Below, piece by piece: positions 43,525 to 53,040 of a stretch of 64,000 nt of DNA. Position 1 is the first letter of the stretch. Each line of letters opens with the position of its first letter. The translations under genes and the position numbers were made by a program. This stretch comes from Rugosimonospora africana. GTDB lineage: Bacteria > Actinomycetota > Actinomycetes > Mycobacteriales > Micromonosporaceae. The notes under the pieces were generated by a model that was not told where the DNA came from, did no database searches, and saw nothing but the letters and a program-made list of their open reading frames with translations. The stretch lies in contig NZ_BONZ01000045.1 of assembly GCF_016862975.1 (NCBI RefSeq), positions 147,139 through 211,138 of the forward strand. Direction: 5' to 3'.

Positions 43525-44955
43525 TTAGGCGACTGTCGTGGGGAAGGCGACGGGGCTGCGGTGGCCGGCGGAGTCGACGGCGCGAATGCCGAACTGGACG
43601 TTGTCCTTGGCGATGTCCAGGTCGACCGTTGTCACGTTGCCAACATTGACGGCGCTCGTCCAGTCAGCGGCGGTCGTCTCGCGGAGCACGACCTCGTAGC
43701 CGACCAGGTCGGGCTCCGGACCCGGGTCCCAGCTGAGCGTCGTGATGTTGGTGCCGGACAGAGTGCCGGGCGGCGTCGTGTGGATCTTGAGGTTCTTCGG
43801 GGTACCTGGGGCGGTGGCCAGGGACCACAGGGCGGCGCCGTTCACCTTCGCCACCCGCGCCATGTAGTCGAAGTCGACGAAGTCGATCAGGTCGCCGAAC
43901 TGGACACCGTCCACGACCTGCGTGTTCTGGTGCTCGTGGTTGAAGTTCTCCCGTGGCTCCGTGAACCGGGCCGCGGGGTAGCCGTGCTGTTGGAACGACA
44001 GGTGGTCGCTGCCCCGCAGATAGCGGTCCCGCCGCCAGATGACCCGCACGTTCATGCCGGTCAGCTCGAACGGCGCCGCTTGACTGACGAAACGGGCGAG
44101 CTGGTGGGTCGCGCCGTCGTTTTCGCCGCCCACCGACTGCATGAGCGAGATCTGCGCGGCGGTCGCGGCGGTCGGGATACCCTCGACGAACAGCCGCAGG
44201 GTGTGCGGGTCCGGCTTCGTCCCGTCCCAGGCCCGCGAGGCACCGACGATGTCGTTGCTGAACATGCCCTGCACATCCGCGCCGGAGGCCGCCATCTGCT
44301 GCGCCATGAAGGCCGAGCCGTACAGGCCCTGCTCCTCCCCCGCGACGGTGGCGAACACCAAGGTGCCGGGGAACCGGGGACGGGTAGCGAACAGCCGAGC
44401 CAGCTCGAGCACGACCGCGACGCCGGAGGCGTCGTCGTCGGCGCCGGGGGCGTCGCTGGTGAAGTCCAGCACGTCGGTCACCCGCGAGTCCAGGTGTCCG
44501 GTCACGACGTAGTACCGCTGCGGGGAGGCGGCGCCCGTCATCGTGGCGATGACGTTCGTGATCGTGGTCGGTACCGGGATGCGGCTGGAGACCGGCTGGA
44601 TGAACGTCTGCTTCTGCACGGTCATCGCGCCGCGCGACGTGGCCGCGATGTCTTGCAGCTGGCCGTACACCCAGTTCGTCGCTGCGCCGATGCCGCGCAC
44701 CGGGTCGTCCTGGCTGGAGGCGGTGTGCCTGGTGCCGAACGAGACGAGCCGCCGTACGGTCGCCTCCATACGCCTGGGGTCGACATGCTTGAGCATGTCA
44801 CGCAGGCCCGCGTCCGATCGCGGTCCGGCCAGCGGGCTGGCGGCCGCCGATCCAGCGTCGGCCAGCAGGGGAATGCCCGCCGCGGCGACAGCCGAGGTGG
44901 ACAGGAACGCGCGCCGGGTACTGCCGGCACGCCGAGCGGATGAGTTGTCACTCAT
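43525..44955 (-). CDS. Tat-exported M28 family metallopeptidase with C-terminal FN3 domain
   Basis: A 476-residue exported aminopeptidase. A Tat-like signal (GSTRRAFLSTSAVAAAG) spans about 1-40. The M28 zinc residues are visible: His154 and Asp156 in TGHLDSR, an Asp in GADDDASG (about 173-175), the catalytic Glu and metal Glu in AGEEQGLYGS (207-208), Asp235 in FSNDIVG and His318 in GSDHLSF. A C-terminal fibronectin type III-like part (about 385-476) may bind cell wall or substrate. Divergent from GH127, with LacI-type operators between them; ATG 44955 has a weak RBS. A small hairpin (45032-45053) lies in its leader. Confidence 0.88.
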   Translation of the reverse strand: MSDNSSARRAGSTRRAFLSTSAVAAAGIPLLADAGSAAASPLAGPRSDAGLRDMLKHVDPRRMEATVRRLVSFGTRHTASSQDDPVRGIGAATNWVYGQLQDIAATSRGAMTVQKQTFIQPVSSRIPVPTTITNVIATMTGAASPQRYYVVTGHLDSRVTDVLDFTSDAPGADDDASGVAVVLELARLFATRPRFPGTLVFATVAGEEQGLYGSAFMAQQMAASGADVQGMFSNDIVGASRAWDGTKPDPHTLRLFVEGIPTAATAAQISLMQSVGGENDGATHQLARFVSQAAPFELTGMNVRVIWRRDRYLRGSDHLSFQQHGYPAARFTEPRENFNHEHQNTQVVDGVQFGDLIDFVDFDYMARVAKVNGAALWSLATAPGTPKNLKIHTTPPGTLSGTNITTLSWDPGPEPDLVGYEVVLRETTAADWTSAVNVGNVTTVDLDIAKDNVQFGIRAVDSAGHRSPVAFPTTVA

Positions 44956-45221
44956 GCTTCGAATCAAAGATGTCGATGCTGCGATGTCAACGGGGCAGCG
45001 CCCTTTCGACGCCCTCGGACCGCCCCTTGGCGTCGGCCGCGCATCCGGCCGACTGAATATCAGCGGGTTGACGAGGTGCGAGAGGCTGGCGACCACCACC
45101 GTCGTGAGGATCCAGCGTCGTCTGGTTTCCTCTGCGGTGCTCAGCGATTCGCGCCACCGCGGTCGGTCATCGTGTCCAGCCTGTGGCGCATGGCGTACCA
45201 GGCACGCTAAACGCGTTGCCA

Positions 45222-45235
45222 TGTTAGCGCTAACA
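45222..45235. promoter_or_regulatory. LacI-family operator, perfect palindrome (site 1)
   Basis: TGTTAGCGCTAACA is a perfect 14-bp palindrome with a central CG, the typical LacI/GalR operator form. It lies 267 bases upstream of the M28 peptidase start and 204 bases from site 2, so looping or joint control of the two divergent genes is possible. Confidence 0.65.
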
Positions 45236-45402
45236 AGGTGCCGCATGTGGCATGACTGCGACGCCATCACCAGACGCGCCATAGACCGTTACCAATTCGG
45301 TCGGCTATGGCCGTCCACCCCAGCTCCCGCCGCTCGCCGGGAGATGGCCCTCCATGCGTTACCGACCGGTCACCGGCTGGTGAAGTTGACCTACCGCGAC
45401 CC

Positions 45403-45431
45403 TTGACACCGGTCCATGACCTAACTAGCGT
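45403..45431 (+). promoter_or_regulatory. Predicted promoter of the GH127 gene
   Basis: TTGACA (45403-45408) is followed after 17 bases by TAGCGT (45426-45431). The expected start of transcription is near 45438, directly at LacI-type site 2. The leader would be about 300 bases. Confidence 0.5.
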
Positions 45432-45438
45432 TCGAGAT

Positions 45439-45452
45439 TGTTACCGCTAACA
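45439..45452. promoter_or_regulatory. LacI-family operator (site 2)
   Basis: TGTTACCGCTAACA differs from site 1 by one base. It covers the predicted +1 of the GH127 promoter, so bound repressor would block initiation. Confidence 0.6.
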
Positions 45453-45741
45453 CATTCGCATACCTATCTTTTGCCGGTGACGTACGCGGTTACTGGCTGG
45501 ACTGTGGTCGCGAACACGATTCCCCTCGGCCGTCGATGACGATTTCCATTGGTCCCAGGTCCACGGCACGCCGCCGTCCGGTGTGCCGGCAACACACGGC
45601 AAGACAGATCCGGGCAAGCGGCTGACCGCATCCGGCCGGACGCCTCGCGCCCGCGTCGTGGCGATACACCTCGCCGCAGCGGCGCGCTCAAACTCGCCCG
45701 GCCGAGTCCGTAGCCAACCGCTAAGGAGAGGCAACCACAGC

Positions 45742-48633
45742 ATGGAGAAGATCTCGCGCAGAGACGCTCTGCGTCTTGGCATGGCAGGCGCCGCAGTGCC
45801 CGCCGCGCTCAGCGCCACGTCGATGCTCGGAGCAACGCCGGCCGTAGCCGCCCCACGCGATGCCGGGTCGGACGAACTCGTCGGCACGGTTGCCCAGCGC
45901 AGCATCCCGATCCCGGCCGGCTGGTCGGTCAAGCCGTTCGACAACAACCAGGTAGCGCTGCATCCCAGCCTGTTCACCGACAACCGCGACCGCATCCACC
46001 AGTTCCTGCTCAACTATCCGATCGACAACATGCTGTACCTCTTTCGGCTCGCCGTCGGGCTGCCCAACCCGCCCGGGTCAAGCCAGCCGGGCGGTTGGGA
46101 GACCTCGGACGGCAATCTGCGCGGTCACTATGCCGGACATTTTCTCAGCGCCCTCGCGTTGGGCTACGCCGGCAGCGGCAACACCGCGTTCCTTGACCGG
46201 GCCAACTACTTCGTCACCACGCTGGCCCAGTGCCGGGACGCGTGGGCCGCGGCCGCGGCCCAGCCCACGCCCCGAGTCGCCGGCAAGTTCGGCAGCGCCG
46301 TCAACCTGACCGGTTGCGGCAAAGCCAACACCGGCAACTCCGAGCACCTACAGCTGCCCGCCGGCGTCGTCGACGGCCTGACCGACTTCACCGTCGCGGT
46401 CTGGGTCAACCCCACCGCGCTCACCAACAACACGGCCATCTTCGACTTCGGTACCAGCAACACCTCGCACATGTACCTGCAGGCGAACTCCTCGAACCAC
46501 CCGGTCTTCGGCATCACCACCAACGGCACGGGCGGCCTGCAGACGATCGCCGGTACCGCGCAGCTGCCGACCGGCACCTGGACGCATCTCGCGGTGACCC
46601 ACGCCGGCAACACCACGACGCTGTACGTCGACGGAGTCGCGGTCAACACGAACACCGGAATGACCCTGTCGCCGGCGAGCCTCGGCGCGACCACGCTCAA
46701 CTACATCGGTCGCAACCAGTATCCGATGGGCTCGGTCGAGTTCCTGAACGCGAAGGTCAGCGACTTTCGGGTCTACGACCACGCGCTGGCCGCGGACGAG
46801 GTGCAGAGCCTGACCACCAGCGAGGGCGGCAGCACCGGCGGCGGCAACGTGGTGTGGTACAGGTTCGCCGAGACCAACGGCCCGACCGCGACCGACTCCT
46901 CCGGCAACGGGCGGGACGCGCACATCTTCGCGCCGACCGACGGCCAGCGACACCCGGGTTTCCTTGCCGCGTACCCGGAGACCCAGTACATCCGGCTCGA
47001 GCAGCTGTCGACCTACAGCCCGATCTGGGCGCCCTGGTACACCTGCCACATGATCATGCGGGGTCTGCTGGACGCCTACCTCTACACGGGCAACCAGCAG
47101 GCGCTGTCACTCGTGACCGGGATGGCCGACTGGGCGCAGAGCCGGCTGACCAAGCTGCCGCGCACCACGCTGGACAGCATGTGGAAGATCTACATCGCCG
47201 GCGAATACAACGCCATGCCCGAGGTGCTCGCCGAACTTGCCGCGGTGACCGGCAACACCGGCTACCTCGAGACGGCCGAGTGCTTCGTCAACACCTACCT
47301 GTTCGACGCGGCGGTAGCCAACCAGGACACCATCAACGGCGAGCACGCCAACCAGCACATCCCCCAGTACCGCAGCTACCTGACCATCTACGACAACTTC
47401 AGCGACTCGGTCCAGCCGACCTACCGCGCGCCCGCCGAGCAGTACCTGACCGCGGCCAAGAACTTCTGGGACATGGTCGTACCGCACCGCATCTACGTCG
47501 ACGGCGGCATGGCCGGTTCCGGCGAGATCTTCGGGGCACGTGACGTCATCGCCTCGACGATTCAGACGAGTAACGCGGAGACCTGCTGCGAGTACAACAT
47601 GCTCAAGCTGAGCCGGAACCTGTTCTTCCACACCGCTGACCCGAAGTACATGCAGTACTACGAGCGCACGCTGTTCGGGCAGATTCTCGCCTCGCGCCGC
47701 AACACCAGCAGCAACACCAACCCGAACCTGACCTACTTCATCCCGGTCAACCCGGGCACCACCCGGGGCTACGGCAACCTCGGTACCTGCTGCGGCGGCA
47801 CCGGTCTGGAGTCGCACGAGAAGTTCCAGGACTCCATCTACTTCGCCTCCGTCGACGACACCGAGCTGTATGTCAACCTGTACATCCCCTCGACGTTGAA
47901 CTGGGCGGCCCGGGGTATCTCGCTCGACCAGGCGACGAACTTCCCGACCGACCCGACCGGGGAGACCACCCTCACCGTCACCGGCAGCGGCCAGTTCACC
48001 CTCAAGCTGCGGGTGCCGTACTGGGTGCAGAAGGGCTTCACGGTCCAGATCAACGGGCGGACCCAGTCCCTGGACGCGGAGGCCGGCACCTACGTGTCGA
48101 TCACCCGCACGTGGAGGTCGGGCGACACCATCGACATCTCGATGCCCTTCACCATGCGCGCGGAGCGGGCCCTGGACCAGCCCCAGACCCAGGCGCTGGC
48201 TTACGGCCCAGTACCGATGGTCACGCTGTCGACGCAGAAGACCTACCTCGAGCGCTCGTTCTACGCGGGCCTGCAGCTCAACGGCGACGTCAGCCGGGCC
48301 ATGACGCCGGCCGGGCCGATGACGTTCACTGCCAATGGGTTGACCGTCCGGCCGTTCTACATCGACGACACGACCGCGTACCACGTGTACTTCCACCGTG
48401 TCGAGCCGACCATCGTGTTCGGCACGAACGACACCGGGATACCGAACGTGGCCCGCGAAGACGGACTGACCTTCCTGGATGTGGTGTGGTCGTCGGCGCC
48501 GTTTAAGAACCACGGTCAGTTGGTGAGCACCGTGGAGGCCGCGACCGACGCCTTCGCGCATGCCGGCCTGCTCACCAGCTCCCAGATCACCGCGATCATG
48601 CAGGCGGCGGCGCACGCGCATCTGCTGCCGTAA
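45742..48633 (+). CDS. GH127-type beta-L-arabinofuranosidase interrupted by a LamG domain
   Basis: A 963-residue Tat-exported enzyme. The signal SRRDALRLGMAGAAVP (about 5-20) is twin-arginine. The alpha/alpha-barrel catalytic domain starts at about 60 (GHYAGHFLSALALGYAGSGN), is interrupted at about 175-400 by a LamG/concanavalin-like lectin module (GLTDFTVAVWVNP to YDHALAADEVQSL), then resumes (about 405-960). Zinc-site residues expected from HypBA1-type enzymes are visible: Glu613 and Cys615 in AETCCEYNM, and Cys683-Cys684 in TCCGGTGLESHEK; Glu595 in GEIFG is the likely acid/base. GH127 enzymes release beta-L-arabinofuranose from plant glycoproteins and arabinan. ATG 45742 follows AAGGAG. 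LacI-type operators suggest sugar induction. Confidence 0.85.
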   Translation: MEKISRRDALRLGMAGAAVPAALSATSMLGATPAVAAPRDAGSDELVGTVAQRSIPIPAGWSVKPFDNNQVALHPSLFTDNRDRIHQFLLNYPIDNMLYLFRLAVGLPNPPGSSQPGGWETSDGNLRGHYAGHFLSALALGYAGSGNTAFLDRANYFVTTLAQCRDAWAAAAAQPTPRVAGKFGSAVNLTGCGKANTGNSEHLQLPAGVVDGLTDFTVAVWVNPTALTNNTAIFDFGTSNTSHMYLQANSSNHPVFGITTNGTGGLQTIAGTAQLPTGTWTHLAVTHAGNTTTLYVDGVAVNTNTGMTLSPASLGATTLNYIGRNQYPMGSVEFLNAKVSDFRVYDHALAADEVQSLTTSEGGSTGGGNVVWYRFAETNGPTATDSSGNGRDAHIFAPTDGQRHPGFLAAYPETQYIRLEQLSTYSPIWAPWYTCHMIMRGLLDAYLYTGNQQALSLVTGMADWAQSRLTKLPRTTLDSMWKIYIAGEYNAMPEVLAELAAVTGNTGYLETAECFVNTYLFDAAVANQDTINGEHANQHIPQYRSYLTIYDNFSDSVQPTYRAPAEQYLTAAKNFWDMVVPHRIYVDGGMAGSGEIFGARDVIASTIQTSNAETCCEYNMLKLSRNLFFHTADPKYMQYYERTLFGQILASRRNTSSNTNPNLTYFIPVNPGTTRGYGNLGTCCGGTGLESHEKFQDSIYFASVDDTELYVNLYIPSTLNWAARGISLDQATNFPTDPTGETTLTVTGSGQFTLKLRVPYWVQKGFTVQINGRTQSLDAEAGTYVSITRTWRSGDTIDISMPFTMRAERALDQPQTQALAYGPVPMVTLSTQKTYLERSFYAGLQLNGDVSRAMTPAGPMTFTANGLTVRPFYIDDTTAYHVYFHRVEPTIVFGTNDTGIPNVAREDGLTFLDVVWSSAPFKNHGQLVSTVEAATDAFAHAGLLTSSQITAIMQAAAHAHLLP

Positions 48634-48674
48634 CCAGTCGCGCGCAACAGCCCGGGCGTACCCGGGCGGGCGAT

Positions 48675-48716
48675 CCCGCCGCCGGCCGGTCCCGCAACGG
48701 ACCCGTCGGCGGCGGG
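48675..48716 (+). terminator. Terminator hairpin after GH127
   Basis: CCCGCCGCCG (48675-48684) pairs with CGGCGGCGGG (48707-48716), and GGTCC (48688-48692) with GGACC (48699-48703) in the upper stem. It follows the GH127 stop by 42 bases. Confidence 0.65.
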
Positions 48717-48766
48717 GGCGCAGACAGTCAGGGCAGGGTCGCGTAGTGGAGGGTGACGTACGGCCG

Positions 48767-49963
48767 ATGGCAGTGGATTTCGAACCCCACGAACTGTGGA
48801 GTGAGGCGGCGCGCCGCGACCGCCACGCTTTCTACGCACGGGTGCGCGCGGCCGGCGAACCGGTACCGCAGATAGACCCGGTCACCGGCAAACGGTTCTG
48901 GGTACTGGCCAGGCACGCCGACGTGCGCTCGGGGCTGCGCCACCCGGACATCGGCCACGAGGTCCACCGGCACCAGACCGGTCCAGCCGCGGCGCGGTCC
49001 CGGGTACCGGTCCGCGAGGCCGACCGCCTCGGCGCCCGCCAGCTCATCAGCCTCGATCCGCCCGACCACACCCGGTTGCGCGGCTTCATCAACACGGCAT
49101 TCACCCCCCGGACCGTCGCCCGCCTGGAGACCAGGATCGAGGCGCTGGTCGACGGGCTGCTGGCCGACGCCCGGCGGCGTGGCACCGTCGACGGGGTCGG
49201 CGACCTCGGCGACCCGGTACCCGTCGCGATCATCGCCGACCTCATCGGGATACCACCGGAAGACCGCGAGCGGTTCCGGGCCTGGTCCGCAATGATGATC
49301 TCGGGTGGAACCGCGTGGGCGGCGGCGACCGGGCAGTTCGCGGCCTACCTCGACGACCTTGCCGCCAAGCGCCGCGCCGATCCGCGCGACGACCTGCTCT
49401 CCGCGCTCGTCGCGCTGCAGATCGCCGGCGACTCGCTCGACCGCGACGAGCTCGTCGCGATGATCCAGCTTCTGCTGGTGGCCGGGCAGGAGACGACCGT
49501 CGACCTCATCGCCAACGGCATCCTGGCGTTGCTCAGCAATCCCGACCAGTGGCAGTTGCTGAAGGACGATCCGTCGCTGGCGGCCGCGGCCGTCGAGGAG
49601 ATCATCCGGTACGACGGGCCGGTCGAGATCGCACCGCCGCGGTACACCTTTCAGCTCATCGAGATCGGCGGCGGGGTCATCCCCCCGTTCGAGATCGTCG
49701 CGCTGTCGGTGCTCGGCGCCGACCGCGATCCGGAAGTCTTCACCGACCCGGACGTCTTCGACATCAAGCGCTCCGATGCGAAGCACCACATCGGTTTCGG
49801 GCATGGCATCCACTTCTGTCTCGGCGCGCCGCTGGCCCGGCTGGAGGGACGCATCATGTTCGAGAAGATCGCCCAGCAGTTGCCCGATCTACGGCTGCTC
49901 GCCGAACCCGATCAGGTGCGCGGCGTCAACCCGCGGCTGACCGCCCTGCCCCTCGCGGTCTGA
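48767..49963 (+). CDS. Cytochrome P450
   Basis: A 398-residue bacterial class I P450. I-helix AGQETT (239-244) supplies the oxygen-activating Thr, EEIIR (277-281) is the ExxR motif, and the heme loop FGHGIHFCLGAPLARLE carries the ligand Cys351. No membrane anchor. These enzymes hydroxylate small hydrophobic molecules with ferredoxin partners, none of which is encoded here. ATG 48767 follows GGAGGG at a rather long 13 bases; GTG 48746 in the same frame is possible. It stands alone, so its substrate pathway is not shown. Confidence 0.93.
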   Translation: MAVDFEPHELWSEAARRDRHAFYARVRAAGEPVPQIDPVTGKRFWVLARHADVRSGLRHPDIGHEVHRHQTGPAAARSRVPVREADRLGARQLISLDPPDHTRLRGFINTAFTPRTVARLETRIEALVDGLLADARRRGTVDGVGDLGDPVPVAIIADLIGIPPEDRERFRAWSAMMISGGTAWAAATGQFAAYLDDLAAKRRADPRDDLLSALVALQIAGDSLDRDELVAMIQLLLVAGQETTVDLIANGILALLSNPDQWQLLKDDPSLAAAAVEEIIRYDGPVEIAPPRYTFQLIEIGGGVIPPFEIVALSVLGADRDPEVFTDPDVFDIKRSDAKHHIGFGHGIHFCLGAPLARLEGRIMFEKIAQQLPDLRLLAEPDQVRGVNPRLTALPLAV

Positions 49964-50088
49964 CCCGGTCGGGCCCGCCGGCCAGCCTCGCCGCTGACCG
50001 TGTAGCAGTGCCAGCCAATCATGGTCGGGCATGCCAGCTCCACCGACGGCGGACTTCGGCCGGTGACGCCGGGCGCTAGGGTCAGGTT

Positions 50089-51606
50089 GTGGTGACCTTC
50101 CGGGTTGACGATGTGGTACCCGCTACCGAGTTGCTCCCCGCTCGGCCAGTCGGCGAATTGTTCCCGGCCGCTGTGGTTGTCGGCGGTGACCCGACACTGC
50201 CGGTCATCGTTCCCGACGGCGTCCATCCGTTGCTGAGCGCGGTCGGGCGGGCCTTCGCGGAGCATCGTCCGTTGGTGTTGTCGCCGGACGCGGTGTGGCT
50301 GACCATCGCGCAGGGCGTCGCCCAGCACGTACGCCTGCACGCCGAGCAGTTACGTCCACGGCTGGTCGGGCACGCCGGACGCAAGCGGCTGACCGTGACC
50401 ATGGGGCCGATGCCGCAGAATTCCGACTCGTGGCAGGAGGTCGTGGAGCAGTTCAGCAAGCTGATCGCCGACGAAGTCAACAATGCCGAGTTTTTCGAGT
50501 GCGACTTCTCCACCAGCACCGACGTTGAGCGGGTCGCCGGGCAGGTGGTCCTGCTCGACGCGTACTCTCCGTACTTCGCACTGTGGCTGGTGTGCGTGTG
50601 CGGCATCCCGACTGTCACGCTGACCGGCACGGTCGAGGACTGGCAGAAGATCCGTGCCCGAGTCGACGCGCTGCCCGCGTACGGTCTGAGCACCTGGCAC
50701 CGCTCGTTGGTGCCCATCGCCGACCAGTTCGTCCGGGCCGCCAGCGGCGATGTAGACACCGCATTCTGGCGGCGCATCTACAACCCCGTCGACGCCTACG
50801 GGGGCGAGCAGATCACCGGCTGGGCCGCCCGCTTTTACCCGTACCTGACCGGTGATGGTGTGGTCGACTATCCGAACCCGCTGCTGGAACTACCCATCGA
50901 AGAACCGCGCGACCTGAGCGGCGACCGGATGGGCTACAACGGTCCGGGAATCGTCAGCAGCGGGGTGCCGGCCACCCTGTCCCGGGTGACCGTCAACGTC
51001 AACGACCAGGTTGGACGGGATAACCAGGCAGTCGCCTTCCACGCCGGATTGGTCGGCGTGGCACAGGACCCCGACGGGGCGCTACGGCCGGTCGCCGGCT
51101 GGCACCTGGCATCAGCGCAGGTCGAGATCGACGACGTGATCGACCGGATCGCGGCTGACCACCAGGTCACCCCGCCCCGGCCCGCGCTCATGTTCAGCGC
51201 CAGCGCCGACCTGATCGCCCTCTATCACCGCATCGGCTCCGCGACCCTGTTCGACGGCCAGTGGCGGCTCCTGCCGGTCAGCGAGCACCGCCAGGTGCAC
51301 CGCAGCTACCACAACGCCTCGCTGGTCGGGATCATCGATCTGGCAGATGGCCGCAGCATCGCCATGGCCAGCGACACCGTCAGCCAGACTTTCCACTGGG
51401 TCACCTGCCAGATCGCTCAGGTGGAACCCTCACGGCCGGATGAAACCGAGACCGACCAGCGTTACCGGCTGGCCGACCAGCCCCAGGATGTGCCGGTATA
51501 CGGCACCTCGCTCGCGCTGCTTCTCGACGCTGCCCTGGACTCTGGCGGCGACATCAGCCACCTCGAAACAGGCCGACTCGACGAACTCGACGCCGCTGGT
51601 CGATAA
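50089..51606 (+). CDS. DUF4419-type protein of unknown function
   Basis: A 505-residue soluble protein that matches DUF4419 in layout: HPLLSAVGRAFAEHRPLVLSPDAVWLTIAQGVAQHV (about 45-80), then EFFECDFSTSTDVER (about 140-153), YFALWLVCVCGIPTVTLTGTVEDWQKIR and NPVDAYGGEQITGW. The family function is unknown. The last 230 residues are less conserved and contain further helical and beta segments. GTG 50089 has a weak RBS (AGGGTC), and the next codon is also GTG. It is not in an operon with its neighbours. Confidence 0.75.
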   Translation: MVTFRVDDVVPATELLPARPVGELFPAAVVVGGDPTLPVIVPDGVHPLLSAVGRAFAEHRPLVLSPDAVWLTIAQGVAQHVRLHAEQLRPRLVGHAGRKRLTVTMGPMPQNSDSWQEVVEQFSKLIADEVNNAEFFECDFSTSTDVERVAGQVVLLDAYSPYFALWLVCVCGIPTVTLTGTVEDWQKIRARVDALPAYGLSTWHRSLVPIADQFVRAASGDVDTAFWRRIYNPVDAYGGEQITGWAARFYPYLTGDGVVDYPNPLLELPIEEPRDLSGDRMGYNGPGIVSSGVPATLSRVTVNVNDQVGRDNQAVAFHAGLVGVAQDPDGALRPVAGWHLASAQVEIDDVIDRIAADHQVTPPRPALMFSASADLIALYHRIGSATLFDGQWRLLPVSEHRQVHRSYHNASLVGIIDLADGRSIAMASDTVSQTFHWVTCQIAQVEPSRPDETETDQRYRLADQPQDVPVYGTSLALLLDAALDSGGDISHLETGRLDELDAAGR

Positions 51607-51674
51607 CAAAGGATCCGCCGTCCGCCGGTGTCGAGCGCCCGCTTGTCCGGCGCGCCGCGGTGGGTCGGCCGCCG

Positions 51675-52202
51675 TCAACCGGCCTGGGGCGCCTTCACCA
51701 CCTGGTACATGGCGTGGTCCTGCCACCGGCCAGCGATGTTGAGGTACTCCGGCGCGACGCCGAACTGCCTGAACCCGTTGCGCTCCAGTACCCGCCGTGA
51801 CCTGACGTTATGCAACAGGGTCTCCGCCTGCACTCGATGCAGTCCCAAGTCCTCGAAGGCGACCTGCACGATCTCACGCACCGCTCTGGTCGCCAAGCCT
51901 CGGCCATTGCGGCTGGCGTCCACCCAGTAGCTCAGAGCGCATGACTGGAAAGCGCCGCGCACGATGCCGTTGAGCGTAATGCGGCCGGTGACCTGCCCGT
52001 CGTCGTCAACGATGACGTGCGGCAGCTTCGATCCCCGCGCGTACAGCCGAAGATCGTCTCGGATGACAGCCTGTTGCCCGTCGGTCGTGAAGAAGTCCTC
52101 GCTTCGAGCGGGGTCCCAGGGTGCGAGGAACTCACGGTTGACGCGAAGCAACGCGGTGAGGGCCGACACATCGTCGGAGGCAATCAGCCGGGTAATGCTC
52201 AC
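51675..52202 (-). CDS. GNAT-family (RimJ/RimL-like) N-acetyltransferase
   Basis: A 175-residue acetyltransferase. The acetyl-CoA loop RNGRGLATRAVREIV (about 110-124) and the beta-bulge region LHRVQAETLLHNVRSRRVLERNGF are clear. The N-terminus (ITRLIASDDVSALTALLRVNREFLAPWDP) is the RimJ/RimL ribosomal-protein or small-molecule type. The start GTG 52202 is chosen because the family begins there; an upstream ATG adds 34 unrelated residues. It is the last gene of a minus-strand run after the SUKH gene. Confidence 0.85.
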   Translation of the reverse strand: MSITRLIASDDVSALTALLRVNREFLAPWDPARSEDFFTTDGQQAVIRDDLRLYARGSKLPHVIVDDDGQVTGRITLNGIVRGAFQSCALSYWVDASRNGRGLATRAVREIVQVAFEDLGLHRVQAETLLHNVRSRRVLERNGFRQFGVAPEYLNIAGRWQDHAMYQVVKAPQAG

Positions 52203-52296
52203 CCGGCCATGATCGCATGCGGAGTCGCCTTCCTCCTGAGCATGGGTTGCAGGACTGGCCTCTTGATACGCGACCTCACATTTTCGGTCGAGGCCC

Positions 52297-53031
52297 CTAC
52301 CCATCTTCCATCAACCACTCACCGGGCAACGCCCGGCGCACCGCGGCGATCCCCTCCGCCGACGCCGCACGCACCCACAACCACGTCCCTGGATCCTCAC
52401 GCAGCAACGCCCCGAATCCTTCGAACCACCGCATCGGCCCACCGCCAGGCCCTGCCCAGAACGGGTAGTCCGGCATTGGCAGCCGACGAAACCGCTTCTC
52501 CAGCAACGCAATGGTCTCATCGTCCAACTCACGGTTGTCGACGAACATCTCGCCCGAGAACATCCACTCCGACAGCACCATCTCCACGCAGGCCAACGAC
52601 ACACGGTCGAGGAACGGCTGCCACGCGCGCTGCGCCTGGCCGACCGAATCGAGCCGGAACACGACCGGCGGATCGGGCTCGGTGACCGCCGACAGCGGAA
52701 TACCCCACTGCGCAACGTGCTGGTTCTCCACCCGGAAGACCAGCACCTGACCCGTGTCGTCGATGCAAAGCTGATCCGGAGAAAGCAGGACATCTTGACT
52801 CCGGGTCAGGTCGTTGCGCTTGCCGAACAACGCGTGCGCCTCACGCAGCGACGCTGGCATCGAGAACCCGAGACGGGCCTCTGCCGCCTGCAACTCGACG
52901 TCGTCACAGCCGTCTGCCGCAACGAGCGCAGTCGCGTACGCCTCGGCGAAGCGGCCAATGAACTGCCAAGCCCCGACCGCATCGCGGGTCGCGGCTTCCA
53001 ACTCCTGGTCAAGATTGAAGGCCGGGATCAC
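52297..53031 (-). CDS. SUKH (SMI1/KNR4)-type domain protein
   Basis: A 244-residue protein. The N-terminal helix bundle is followed by a SUKH-like core (about 43-115: VELQAAEARLGFSMPASLREAHALFGKRND to VFRVENQHVAQWGI), then a less conserved C-terminal region. SUKH proteins are often immunity proteins against polymorphic toxins or act as protein-binding modules. No toxin gene is next to it. GTG 53031 lies 10 bases after the stop of the broken DUF4265 gene, so the two were translationally linked. Confidence 0.7.
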   Translation of the reverse strand: MIPAFNLDQELEAATRDAVGAWQFIGRFAEAYATALVAADGCDDVELQAAEARLGFSMPASLREAHALFGKRNDLTRSQDVLLSPDQLCIDDTGQVLVFRVENQHVAQWGIPLSAVTEPDPPVVFRLDSVGQAQRAWQPFLDRVSLACVEMVLSEWMFSGEMFVDNRELDDETIALLEKRFRRLPMPDYPFWAGPGGGPMRWFEGFGALLREDPGTWLWVRAASAEGIAAVRRALPGEWLMEDG

Positions 53032-53040
53032 GAGGCGTCC

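Noticed and set aside
45032..45053. Small hairpin GTCGGCCG/CGGCCGAC in the M28 leader
   Set aside because: Eight base pairs of a GC-only palindrome are common here; no attenuator ORF accompanies it.
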